In this document: in pieces, positions 13,846-23,900 of the stretch
Layout of the letters: the number at the start of each line of letters is the position of its first letter
Position numbering within the stretch: the first letter of the stretch is position 1
NCBI RefSeq assembly: GCF_000003605.2
Contig: NW_003137141.1
Location: forward strand, 1 to 28,434
DNA from: Saccoglossus kowalevskii
Taxonomy: Eukaryota > Hemichordata > Enteropneusta > Harrimaniidae
Length of the DNA stretch: 28,434 nucleotides
Reading direction: 5' to 3'
Notes under the pieces: generated by a model
What the model was told of the DNA's origin: nothing
Seen by the model: the letters and a program-made list of their open reading frames with translations, nothing else
Database searches by the model: none
Translations under genes and position numbers: made by a program

Positions 13846-14560
13846 TTTGTCTGCATACAGAGTTTGAGTCTCTAATGTATCATCTCTTATGTGAATGTCC
13901 TCATACCAAATTTGTGTGCATACAGAGTTTGAGTCTCTAATGCATCATCTCTTATGTGAATGTCCTCATACCAAATTTGTGTGCATACAGAGTTTGAGTC
14001 TCTAATGCATCATCTCTTATGTGAATGTCCTCATACCAAATTTGTGTGCATACAGAGTTTGAGTCTCTAATGCATCATCTCTTATGTGAATGTCCTCATA
14101 CCAAATTTGTGTGCATACAGAGTTTGAGTCTCTAATGCATCATCTCTTATGTGAATGTCCTCATACCAAATTTGTCTGCATACAGAGTTTGAGTCTCTAA
14201 TGTATCATCTCTTATGTGAATGTCCTCATACCAAATTTGTGTGCATACAGAGTTTGAGTCTCTAATGCATCATCTCTTATGTGAATGTCCTCATACCAAA
14301 TTTGTGTGCATACAGAGTTTGAGTCTCTAATGCATCATCTCTTATGTGAATGTCCTCATACCAAATTTGTGTGCATACAGAGTTTGAGTCTCTAATGCAT
14401 CATCTCTTATGTGAATGTCCTCATACCAAATTTGTGTGCATACAGAGTTTGAGTCTCTAATGCATCATCTCTTATGTGAATGTCCTCATACCAAATTTGT
14501 CTGCATACAGAGTTTGAGTCTCTAATGTATCATCTCTTATGTGAATGTCCTCATACCAAA
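13846..14560. repeat. 5-unit (325 bp) higher-order repeat
   Basis: A unit with GTC at its start and TGTAT, followed by four GTG/TGCAT units, recurs with its GTC unit at 13846, 14171 and 14496, spaced exactly 325 bp. A similar 325-bp rhythm is seen in array 3 (26979 and 27304), and a GTC/TGTAT unit sits in a run of GTG units in array 2 at 21671. Confidence 0.82.
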
Positions 14561-15275
14561 TGTGTGTGCATACAGAGTTTGAGTCTCTAATGCATCATCT
14601 CTTATGTGAATGTCCTCATACCAAATTTGTGTGCATACAGAGTTTGAGTCTCTAATGCATCATCTCTTATGTGAATGTCCTCATACCAAATTTGTGTGCA
14701 TACAGAGTTTGAGTCTCTAATGCATCATCTCTTATGTGAATGTCCTCATACCAAATTTGTCTGCATACAGAGTTTGAGTCTCTAATGCATCATCTCTTAT
14801 GTGAATGTCCTCATACCAAATTTGTGTGCATACAGAGTTTGAGTCTCTAATGCATCATCTCTTATGTGAATGTCCTCTTACCAAATCTGTGTGCATACAG
14901 AGTTTGAGTCTCTAATGCATCATCTCTTATGTGAATGTCCTCATACCAAATTTGTCTGCATACAGAGTTTGAGTCTCTAATGCATCATCTCTTATGTGAA
15001 TGTCCTCATACCAAATTTGTGTGCATACAGAGTTTGAGTCTCTAATGCATCATCTCTTATGTGAATGTCCTCATACCAAATTTGTGTGCATACAGAGTTT
15101 GAGTCTCTAATGCATCATCTCTTATGTGAATGTCCTCATACCAAATTTGTCTGCATACAGAGTTTGAGTCTCTAATACATCATCTCTTATGTGAATGTCC
15201 TCATACCAAATTTGTGTGCATACAGAGTTTGAGTCTCTAATGCATCATCTCTTATGTGAATGTCCTCATACCTAA
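14431..15275. repeat. Partial relative of the 7346-8190 block (13 units)
   Basis: At offset 7085 (109 units) this stretch follows 7346-8190. It has a GTC unit with TGTAT, a TGTGTG unit, two GTG units, a GTC unit, then TCTTACC followed by TCTGTG, and later the TACATC unit at 15176. Differences include TCTGTGTGCA here against TCTGTGAGCA at 7801, and TTTGTG against GTTGTG at 7996. It therefore resembles the array 2 copy more closely at those two sites. Confidence 0.8.
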
Positions 15276-16245
15276 TTTATGTGCATACAGAGTTTGAGTC
15301 TCTAACGTATCATCTCTTATGTGAATGTCCTCATACCAAATTTGTGTGCATACAGAGTTTGAGTCTCTAACGTATCATCTCTTATGTGAATGTCCTCATA
15401 CCAAATTTATGTGCATACAGAGTTTGAGTCTCTAATGTATCATCTCTTATGTGAATGTCCTCATACCAAATTTGTGTGCATACAGAGTTTGAGTCTCTAA
15501 TGCATCATCTCTTATGTGAATGTCCTCATACCAAATTTATGTGCATACAGAGTTTGAGTCTCTAATGCATCATCTCTTATGTGAATGTCCTCATACCAAA
15601 TTTGTGTGCATACAGAGTTTGAGTCTCTAATGCATCATCTCTTATGTGAATGTCCTCATACCAAATTTATGTGCATACAGAGTTTGAGTCTCTAATGCAT
15701 CATCTCTTATGTGAATGTCCTCATACCAAATTTATGTGCATACAGAGTTTGAGTCTCTAATGCATCATCTCTTATGTGAATGTCCTCATACCTAATTTAT
15801 GTGCATACAGAGTTTGAGTCTCTAATGTATCATCTCTTATGTGAATGTCCTCATACCAAATTTATGTGCATACAGAGTTTGAGTCTCTAATGCATCATCT
15901 CTTATGTGAATGTCCTCATACCAAATTTTGTGTGCATACAGAGTTTGAGTCTCTAATGCATCATCTCTTATGTGAATGTCCTCATACCAAATTTGTGTGC
16001 ATACAGAGTTTTGAGTCTCTAACGTATCATCTCTTATGTGAATGTCCTCATACCAAATTTATGTGCATACAGAGTTTGAGTCTCTAATGTATCATCTCTT
16101 ATGTGAATGTCCTCTTACCAAATTTGTGTGCATACAGAGTTTGAGTCTCTAATGCATCATCTCTTATGTGAATGTCCTCATACCAAATGTGTGTGCATAC
16201 AGAGTTTGAGTCTCTAATGCATCATCTCTTATGTGAATGTCCTCA

Positions 16246-16770
16246 TACCAAATTTGTGTGCATACAGAGTTTGAGTCTCTAATGCATCATCTCTTATGTG
16301 AATGTCCTCATACCAAATGTGTGTGCATACAGAGTTTGAGTCTCTAACGTATCATCTCTTATGTGAATGTCCTCATACCAAATTTATGTGCATACAGAGT
16401 TTGAGTTTCTAATGTATCATCTCTTATGTGAATGTCCTCATACCAAATTTATGTGCATACAGAGTTTGAGTCTCTAACGTATCATCTCTTATGTGAATGT
16501 CCTCATACCAAATGTATGTGCATACAGAGTTTGAGTCCCTAATGCATCATCTCTTATGTGAATGTCCTCATACCAAATTTATGTGCATACAGAGTTTGAG
16601 TCTCTAACGTATCATCTCTTATGTGAATGTCCTCATACCAAATTTATGTGCATACAGAGTTTGAGTCCCTAATGCATCATCTCTTATGTGAATGTCCTCA
16701 TACCAAATTTGTCTGCACACAGAGTTTGAGTCTCTAATGCATCATCTCTTATGTGAATGTCCTCATACCA
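16246..16770. repeat. Eight-unit block, copy a
   Basis: Markers in order are a TGTGTG unit at 16318, GAGTTTCTAA near 16403, a TGTATG unit start near 16513, two CCC units and the TGCACACAG unit near 16714. The same series lies 2795 bp (43 units) downstream at 19041-19565. The TGCACACAG variant also occurs once near 5145 with partly similar neighbours. Confidence 0.82.
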
Positions 16771-17162
16771 AATTTGTGTGCATACAGAGTTTGAGTCTCT
16801 AATGCATCATCTCTTATGTGAATGTCCTCATACCAAATTTGTGTGCATACAGAGTTTGAGTTTCTAACGTATCATCTCTTATGTGAATGTCCTCATACCA
16901 AATTTATGTGCATACAGAGTTTGAGTCTCTAATGCATCATCTCTTATGTGAATGTCCTCATACCTAATTTATGTGCATACAGATTTTGAGTCTCTAATGT
17001 ATCATCTCTTATGTGAATGTCCTCATACCAAATTTATGTGCATACAGAGTTTGAGTCTCTAATGCATCATCTCTTATGTGAATGTCCTCATACCAAATTT
17101 GTGTGCATACAGAGTTTGGGTCTCTAACGCATCATCTCTTATGTGAATGTCCTCATACCAAA

Positions 17163-17747
17163 TTTGTGTGCATACAGAGTTTGAGTCTCTAACGTATCAT
17201 CTCTTATGTGAATGTCCTCATACCAAATTTATGTGCATACAGAGTTTGAGTCTCTAATGTATCATCTCTTATGTGAATGTCCTCATACCAAATTTGTGTG
17301 CATACAGAGTTTGAGTCCCTAATGCATCATCTCTTATGTGAATGTCCTCATACCAAATTTGTGTGCATACAGAGTTTGAGTCTCTAATGTATCATCTCTT
17401 ATGTGAATGTCCTCATACCAAATTTATGTGCATACAGAGTTTGAGTCTCTAACGTATCATCTCTTATGTGAATGTCCTCATACCAAATTTATGTGCATAC
17501 AGAGTTTGAGTCTCTAATGCATCATCTCTTATGTGAATGTCCTCATACCTAATTTATGTGCATACAGAGTTTGAGTCTCTAATGTATCATCTCTTATGTG
17601 AATGTCCTCATACCAAATTTATGTGCATACAGAGTTTGAGTCTCTAATGCATCATCTCTTATGTGAATGTCCTCATACCAAATTTGTGTGCATACAGAGT
17701 TTGAGTCTCTAATGCATCATCTCTTATGTGAATGTCCTCATACCAAA
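17163..17747. repeat. 9-unit higher-order block, copy a
   Basis: The order is GTG/CGTAT, ATG/TGTAT, GTG/CCC, GTG/TGTAT, ATG/CGTAT, ATG/TGCAT-CCTAA, ATG/TGTAT, ATG/TGCAT, GTG/TGCAT. It recurs at 18528-19112, offset 1365 bp (21 units). Confidence 0.83.
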
Positions 17748-18527
17748 TTTGTGTGCATACAGAGTTTGAGTCTCTAACGTATCATCTCTTATGTGAATGT
17801 CCTCATACCAAATTTATGTGCATACAGAGTTTGAGTCTCTAATGTATCATCTCTTATGTGAATGTCCTCTTACCAAATTTGTGTGCATACAGAGTTTGAG
17901 TCTCTAATGCATCATCTCTTATGTGAATGTCCTCATACCAAATGTGTGTGCATACAGAGTTTGAGTCTCTAATGCATCATCTCTTATGTGAGTGTCCTCA
18001 TATCAAATTTATGTGCATACAGAGTTTGAGTCTCTAATGCATCATCTCTTATGTGAATGTCCTCTTACCAAATTTGTGTGCATACAGAGTTTGAGTCTCT
18101 AATGCATCATCTCTTATGTGAATGTCCTCATACCAAATTTGTCTGCATACAGAGTTTGAGTCTCTAATGCATCATCTCTTATGTGAATGTCCTCATACCT
18201 AATTTATGTGCATACAGAGTTTGAGTCTCTAATGTATCATCTCTTATGTGAATGTCCTCATACCAAATTTATGTGCATACAGAGTTTGAGTCTCTAATGT
18301 ATCATCTCTTATGTGAATGTCCTCATACCAAATTTATGTGCATACAGAGTTTGAGTCTCTAATGCATCATCTCTTATGTGAATGTCCTCATACCTAATTT
18401 ATGTGCATACAGAGTTTGAGTCTCTAATATATCATCTCTTATGTGAATGTCCTCATACCAAATTTATGTGCATACAGAGTTTGAGTCTCTAATGCATCAT
18501 CTCTTATGTGAATGTCCTCATACCAAA

Positions 18528-19112
18528 TTTGTGTGCATACAGAGTTTGAGTCTCTAACGTATCATCTCTTATGTGAATGTCCTCATACCAAATTTATGTG
18601 CATACAGAGTTTGAGTCTCTAATGTATCATCTCTTATGTGAATGTCCTCATACCAAATTTGTGTGCATACAGAGTTTGAGTCCCTAATGCATCATCTCTT
18701 ATGTGAATGTCCTCATACCAAATTTGTGTGCATACAGAGTTTGAGTCTCTAATGTATCATCTCTTATGTGAATGTCCTCATACCAAATTTATGTGCATAC
18801 AGAGTTTGAGTCTCTAACGTATCATCTCTTATGTGAATGTCATCATACCAAATTTATGTGCATACAGAGTTTGAGTCTCTAATGCATCATCTCTTATGTG
18901 AATGTCCTCATACCTAATTTATGTGCATACAGAGTTTGAGTCTCTAATGTATCATCTCTTATGTGAATGTCCTCATACCAAATTTATGTGCATACAGAGT
19001 TTGAGTCTCTAATGCATCATCTCTTATGTGAATGTCCTCATACCAAATTTGTGTGCATACAGAGTTTGAGTCTCTAATGCATCATCTCTTATGTGAATGT
19101 CCTCATACCAAA
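18528..19112. repeat. 9-unit higher-order block, copy b
   Basis: This repeats 17163-17747 with one visible change, GTCATCATACC near 18840 in place of GTCCTCATACC. It runs directly into the eight-unit block that starts with the TGTGTG unit at 19113, so two independent block duplications abut here. Confidence 0.83.
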
Positions 19113-19565
19113 TGTGTGTGCATACAGAGTTTGAGTCTCTAACGTATCATCTCTTATGTGAATGTCCTCATACCAAATTTATGTGCATACAGAGTTTGAG
19201 TTTCTAATGTATCATCTCTTATGTGAATGTCCTCATACCAAATTTATGTGCATACAGAGTTTGAGTCTCTAACGTATCATCTCTTATGTGAATGTCCTCA
19301 TACCAAATGTATGTGCATACAGAGTTTGAGTCCCTAATGCATCATCTCTTATGTGAATGTCCTCATACCAAATTTATGTGCATACAGAGTTTGAGTCTCT
19401 AACGTATCATCTCTTATGTGAATGTCCTCATACCAAATTTATGTGCATACAGAGTTTGAGTCCCTAATGCATCATCTCTTATGTGAATGTCCTCATACCA
19501 AATTTGTCTGCACACAGAGTTTGAGTCTCTAATGCATCATCTCTTATGTGAATGTCCTCATACCA
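19041..19565. repeat. Eight-unit block, copy b
   Basis: This is the counterpart of 16246-16770 at +2795 bp, with TGTGTG at 19113, GAGTTTCTAA near 19198 and TGCACACAG near 19509. After it the two copies diverge: an ATG unit follows here and a GTG unit follows there. Confidence 0.82.
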
Positions 19566-20176
19566 AATTTATGTGCATACAGAGTTTGAGTCTCTAATGC
19601 ATCATCTCTTATGTGAATGTCCTTGTACCAAATTTGTATGCATACGGAGTTTGGGTCTCTAATGCATCATCTCTTATGTGAATGTCCTCATACCAAATTT
19701 GTGTGCATACAGAGTTTGAGTCTCTAATGTATCATCTCTTATGTGAATGTCCTCATACCAAATTTGTGTGCATACAGAGTTTGAGTCTCTAATGCATCAT
19801 CTCTTATGTGAATGTCCTCATACCAAATTTGTGTGCATACAGAGTTTGAGTCTCTAATGCATCATCTCTTATGTGAATGTCCTCATACCACATTTGTGTG
19901 CATACAGAGTTTGAGTCTCTAATGCATCATCTCTTATGTGAATGTCCTCATACCAAATTTGTCTGCATACAGAGTTTGAGTCTCTAATGCATCATCTCTT
20001 ATGTGAATGTCCTCATACCAAATTTGTCTGCATACAGAGTTTGAGTCTCTAATGCATCATCTCTTATGTGAATGTCCTCATACCAAATTTGTCTGCATAC
20101 AGAGTTTGAGTCTCTAATGCATCATCTCTTATGTGAATGTCCTACCAAATTGCTCTTGAATTGATGAACTCACATT

Positions 20177-20218
20177 TGCATCTCTGACTTGCTGCATCAA
20201 ATTCATTTCAGAGATGCA
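20177..20218. repeat. 11-bp perfect inverted repeat, spacer copy 1
   Basis: TGCATCTCTGA (20177-20187) is the exact reverse complement of TCAGAGATGCA (20208-20218), with a 20-base loop. It lies 27 bases from the end of array 1 and could form a cruciform or an RNA hairpin. The left arm overlaps ATTTGCAT (20174-20181), which matches the animal POU octamer motif but may do so by chance. Confidence 0.85.
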
Positions 20219-20278
20219 TATTAATAACATAACAATTATGTCATTTTTAGATTTGACAAAATGTGGTCGTTCAGCGGC

Positions 20279-20298
20279 TATTTATACATGCATAAATA
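20279..20298. repeat. 20-bp near-perfect palindrome
   Basis: TATTTATACATGCATAAATA pairs with its own reverse complement at nine of ten base pairs; only positions 8 and 13 mismatch. It also contains a TATTTATA stretch that could act as a TATA-like element. Identical copies lie at 24732-24751 and 27690-27709. Confidence 0.75.
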
Positions 20299-20548
20299 TC
20301 GGTACTATGAAATTTTGACTATTACATTTAAATGTTTGCTCTGCCCACGTTCATTGAGTTCCAACCTGGTACAGAGACATGTTACCATGATTTAGATACC
20401 CAAACCAAGTAATTCAGAGATTCTCTACACTATTTTGTAAGGTATTTAGATTATAATGAAGATTTATTTTTATTGAAATGGAAGTTGTATTGAAGCTGTT
20501 ATGTGATTATGTAACTCTAAGAACACCATTACCTTACATACATATTTT

Positions 20549-20554
20549 AATAAA
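20549..20554 (+). promoter_or_regulatory. Possible poly(A) signal AATAAA
   Basis: A canonical hexamer in an AT-rich context (CATATTTTAATAAATG), also present at 25002-25007 and 27960-27965. If the satellite is transcribed through the spacer on the plus strand it could end transcripts. The hexamer is common by chance in AT-rich DNA and no transcript evidence is available. Confidence 0.3.
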
Positions 20555-20563
20555 TGTCGTCGA

Positions 20564-20587
20564 CGCCCGGTAAGAACACCCTGGGCG
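20564..20587. other. GC-rich hairpin next to the transposon-like patch
   Basis: CGCCC (20564-20568) can pair with GGGCG (20583-20587), and GGT with ACC just inside, with a six-base AAGAAC loop and a CT bulge on the 3' side. An 8-bp palindrome CGTCGACG sits at 20558-20565. The same structure lies at 25017-25040 and 27975-27998. No U tract follows, so it is not a bacterial-type terminator. Confidence 0.55.
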
Positions 20588-20678
20588 TATACTCGGGGAT
20601 GCCCTCAACTCGCTATGTCCCAAAACAGAGGGGTGGGCTTATACTCTCGGAGGGGCTTATACTCGGGGAAGTACGGTA
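20583..20678. mobile_element. Decayed DNA-transposon end-like patch, copy 1
   Basis: Three imperfect direct copies of a GC-rich motif occur within 96 bp: GGGCGTATACTCGGGG at 20583, GGGCTTATACTCTCGG at 20635 and GGGCTTATACTCGGGG at 20653, the last leading into GTACGGTA. Read on the minus strand this starts TACCGTACTTCCCCGAGTAT. It resembles terminal repeats with TATACTCG cores that I recall from non-autonomous DNA transposons in animal genomes, but I cannot name the family. No matching inverted terminus is present elsewhere in the spacer, so only one end survives, if it is an end at all. Its composition is much richer in G and C than the surrounding sequence. Confidence 0.5.
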
Positions 20679-20748
20679 TATGAATTAGATTGATTAGTGG
20701 CGCGTTATTTGTTTGTGGTTTACTTTGAACACCTTTGTCTATTTAGTG

Positions 20749-20770
20749 GCCTAAATCTGTTTTCCTCAGG
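20749..20770 (+). other. Splice-acceptor-like tract
   Basis: A CCTAAAT branch-like element is followed by a pyrimidine-rich CTGTTTTCCTCAG and then G, a good fit to an animal 3' splice site with AG at 20768-20769. The same tract occurs with AG at 25221-25222 and 28181-28182. A donor-like GGTAAG lies about 200 bp upstream at 20569-20574. There is no evidence that either site is used, and no flanking coding exon was recognised. Confidence 0.3.
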
Positions 20771-20912
20771 GAAAGAACGATTCATACAGATCGCCATTGG
20801 ATTTCCTCCAAGATATACTGATTAACCCCATTCTAGATGTGACTCAATCGCGCAGAACGCATACACATTGTATCATTCGAAAAATAGTGTGTTTTATCAT
20901 GTGCTAAAAGGT

Positions 20913-23900
20913 CAGAGTTTGAGTCTCTAATGTATCATCTCTTATGTGAATGTCCTCATACCTAATTTATGTGCACACAGAGTTTGAATCTCTAATGTAT
21001 CATCTCTTATGTGAATGTCCTCATACCAAATTTGTGTGCATACAGAGTTTGAGTCTCTAATGTATCATCTCTTATGTGAATGTCCTCATGCCAAATTTGT
21101 CTGCATACAGAGTTTGAGTCTCTAATGTATCATCTCTTATGTGAATATCCTCATACCTAATTTATGTGCATACAGAGTTTGAGTCTCTAATGCATCATCT
21201 CTTATGTGAATGTCCTCATACCAAATTTGTGTGCATACAGTGTTTGAGTCTCTAATGTGTCATCTCTTATGTGAATGTCCTCATGCCAAATTTGTGTGCA
21301 TACAGTGTTTGAGTCTTTGATGTATCATCTCTTATGTGAATGTCCTCATGCCAAATTTGTCTGCATACAGAGTTTGAGTCTCTAATGTATCATCTCTTAT
21401 GTGAATGTCCTCATACCTAATTTATGTGCATACAGAGTTTGAGTCTCTAATGCATCATCTCTTATGTGAATGTCCTCATACCAAATTTGTGTGCATACAG
21501 AGTTTGAGTCTCTAATGCATCATCTCTTATGTGAATGTCCTCATACCAAATTTGTGTGCATACAGAGTTTGAGTCTCTAATGCATCATCTCTTATGTGAA
21601 TGTCCTCATACCAAATTTGTGTGCATACAGAGTTTGAGTCTCTAATGCATCATCTCTTATGTGAATGTCCTCATACCAAATTTGTCTGCATACAGAGTTT
21701 GAGTCTCTAATGTATCATCTCTTATGTGAATGTCCTCATACCAAATTTGTGTGCATACAGAGTTTGAGTCTCTAATGCATCATCTCTTATGTGAATGTCC
21801 TCATACCAAATTTGTGTGCATACAGAGTTTGAGTCTCTAATGCATCATCTCTTATGTGAATGTCCTCATACCAAATGTGTGTGCATACAGAGTTTGAGTC
21901 TATAATGCATCATCTCTTATGTGAGTGTCCTCATATCAAATGTATGTGCATACAGAGTTTGAGTCTCTAATGCATCATCTCTTATGTGAATGTCCTCATA
22001 CCAAATTTGTGTGCATACAGAGTTTGAGTCTCTAACGCATCATCTCTTATGTGAATGTCCTCATACCAAATGTGTGTGCATACAGAGTTTGAGTCTCTAA
22101 TGCATCATCTCTTATGTGAATGTCCTCATACCTAATTTATGTGCATACAGAGTTTGAGTCTCTAACGTATCATCTCTTATGTGAATGTCCTCATACCAAA
22201 TTTATGTGCATACAGAGTTTGAGTCCCTAATGCATCATCTCTTATGTGAATGTCCTCATACCGAATTTATGTGCATACAGAGTTTGAGTCTCTAATGTAT
22301 CATCTCTTATGTGAATGTCCTCATACCAAATTTATGTGCATACAGAGTTTGAGTCTCTAATGCATCATCTCTTATGTGAATGTCCTCATACCAAATTTGT
22401 GTGCATACAGAGTTTGAGTCTCTAACGTATCATCTCTTATGTGAATGTCCTCATACCAAATTTATGTGCATACAGAGTTTGAGTCTCTAATGTATCATCT
22501 CTTATGTGAATGTCCTCATACCAAATTTGTGTGCATACAGAGTTTGAGTCTCTAACGCATCATCTCTTATGTGAATGTCCTCATACCAAATTTGTGTGCA
22601 TACAGAGTTTGAGTCCCTAATGCATCATCTCTTATGTGAATGTCCTCATACCAAATTTGTGTGCATACAGAGTTTGAGTCTCTAATGTATCATCTCTTAT
22701 GTGAATGTCCTCATACCAAATTTATGTGCATACAGAGTTTGAGTCTCTAACGTATCATCTCTTATGTGAATGTCCTCATACCAAATTTATGTGCATACAG
22801 AGTTTGAGTCTCTAATGCATCATCTCTTATGTGAATGTCCTCATACCTAATTTATGTGCATACAGAGTTTGAGTCTCTAACGTATCATCTCTTATGTGAA
22901 TGTCCTCATACCAAATTTATGTGCATACAGAGTTTGAGTCTCTAATGTATCATCTCTTATGTGAATGTCCTCATACCAAATTTATGTGCATACAGAGTTT
23001 GAGTCTCTAATGCATCATCTCTTATGTGAATGTCCTCATACCTAATTTATGTGCATACAGAGTTTGAGTCTCTAATGTATCATCTCTTATGTGAATGTCC
23101 TCATACCAAATTTATGTGCATACAGAGTTTGAGTCTCTAATGCATCATCTCTTATGTGAATGTCCTCATACCAAATTTATGTGCATACAGAGTTTGAGTC
23201 TCTAATGCATCATCTCTTATGTGAATGTCCTCATACCAAATTTGTGTGCATACAGAGTTTGAGTCTCTAATGCATCATCTCTTATGTGAATGTCCTCATA
23301 CCAAATTTGTGTGCATACAGAGTTTGAGTCTCTAATGCATCATCTCTTATGTGAATGTCCTCATACCAAATTTGTCTGCATACAGAGTTTGAGTCTCTAA
23401 TGCATCATCTCTTATGTGAATGTCCTCATACCAAATTTGTGTGCATACAGAGTTTGAGTCTCTAATGCATCATCTCTTATGTGAATGTCCTCTTACCAAA
23501 TCTGTGTGCATACAGAGTTTGAGTCTCTAATGCATCATCTCTTATGTGAATGTCCTCATACCAAATTTGTCTGCATACAGAGTTTGAGTCTCTAATGCAT
23601 CATCTCTTATGTGAATGTCCTCATACCAAATTTGTGTGCATACAGAGTTTGAGTCTCTAATGCATCATCTCTTATGTGAATGTCCTCATACCAAATTTGT
23701 GTGCATACAGAGTTTGAGTCTCTAATGCATCATCTCTTATGTGAATGTCCTCATACCAAATTTGTCTGCATACAGAGTTTGAGTCTCTAATACATCATCT
23801 CTTATGTGAATGTCCTCATACCAAATTTGTGTGCATACAGAGTTTGAGTCTCTAATGCATCATCTCTTATGTGAATGTCCTCGTACCAAATTTGTCTGCA

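Larger units (their letters stand above)
1..20150. repeat. 65-bp satellite array 1 (about 310 units, open on the left)
   Basis: Head-to-tail units of 65 bp fill this whole stretch, so it holds no gene. With the unit register set at TTTGTGTGCA (position 1), the last unit starts at 20088. That distance is 309 x 65 + 2, and the excess of 2 is explained by the only length changes seen: +1 near 10171, -1 near 12955, +1 near 15926 and +1 near 16010. The commonest unit contains ACAGAGTTTGAGTCTCTAA, then TGCATCATCTCTTATGTGAA, then TGTCCTCATACCAAA. Variation is concentrated at a few recurrent sites. The period is not a multiple of three, and each unit has TAA (in CTCTAATG) and TGA (in TGTGAATG), so no frame stays open. 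The array is already in progress at base 1, so its true left end lies outside the window. Confidence 0.98.
20151..20912. repeat. Non-tandem spacer, copy 1 (762 bp)
   Basis: This AT-rich sequence is unlike the 65-bp unit and lies between array 1 and array 2. It recurs at 24604-25365 and 27562-28325. By eye copy 1 differs from copy 2 at five bases and from copy 3 at several more, plus a 2-bp insertion in copy 3. In order it holds an 11-bp inverted repeat, a 20-bp near-palindrome, an AATAAA hexamer, a GC-rich hairpin, a transposon-end-like patch and a splice-acceptor-like tract. No RNA gene or credible coding region was recognised. In the frame that is open in copies 2 and 3 this copy has a TAA at 20823-20825. 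It is probably part of the macrosatellite module or the remains of a mobile element. Confidence 0.93.

Noticed and set aside
15845-16087. 80-codon open frame made of satellite units
   Set aside because: It is open only because two 1-bp insertions (near 15926 and 16010) make two units 66 bp long and keep them in frame. It ends at the normal unit TAA. The repeated FESLMHHLLCECPHTKF-like peptide is just the translated unit.
1-20150. CRISPR array
   Set aside because: The whole 65-bp unit is repeated and conserved, with no unique spacers between short repeats and no cas genes. The sequence is a satellite.
20340-20375. tRNA or SINE promoter (B-box-like GAGTTCCAACC)
   Set aside because: It matches the B-box consensus poorly, there is no A-box at a suitable distance, and no cloverleaf can be drawn.
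20564-20587. Rho-independent terminator
   Set aside because: The stem is imperfect and no T run follows. The context is eukaryotic.
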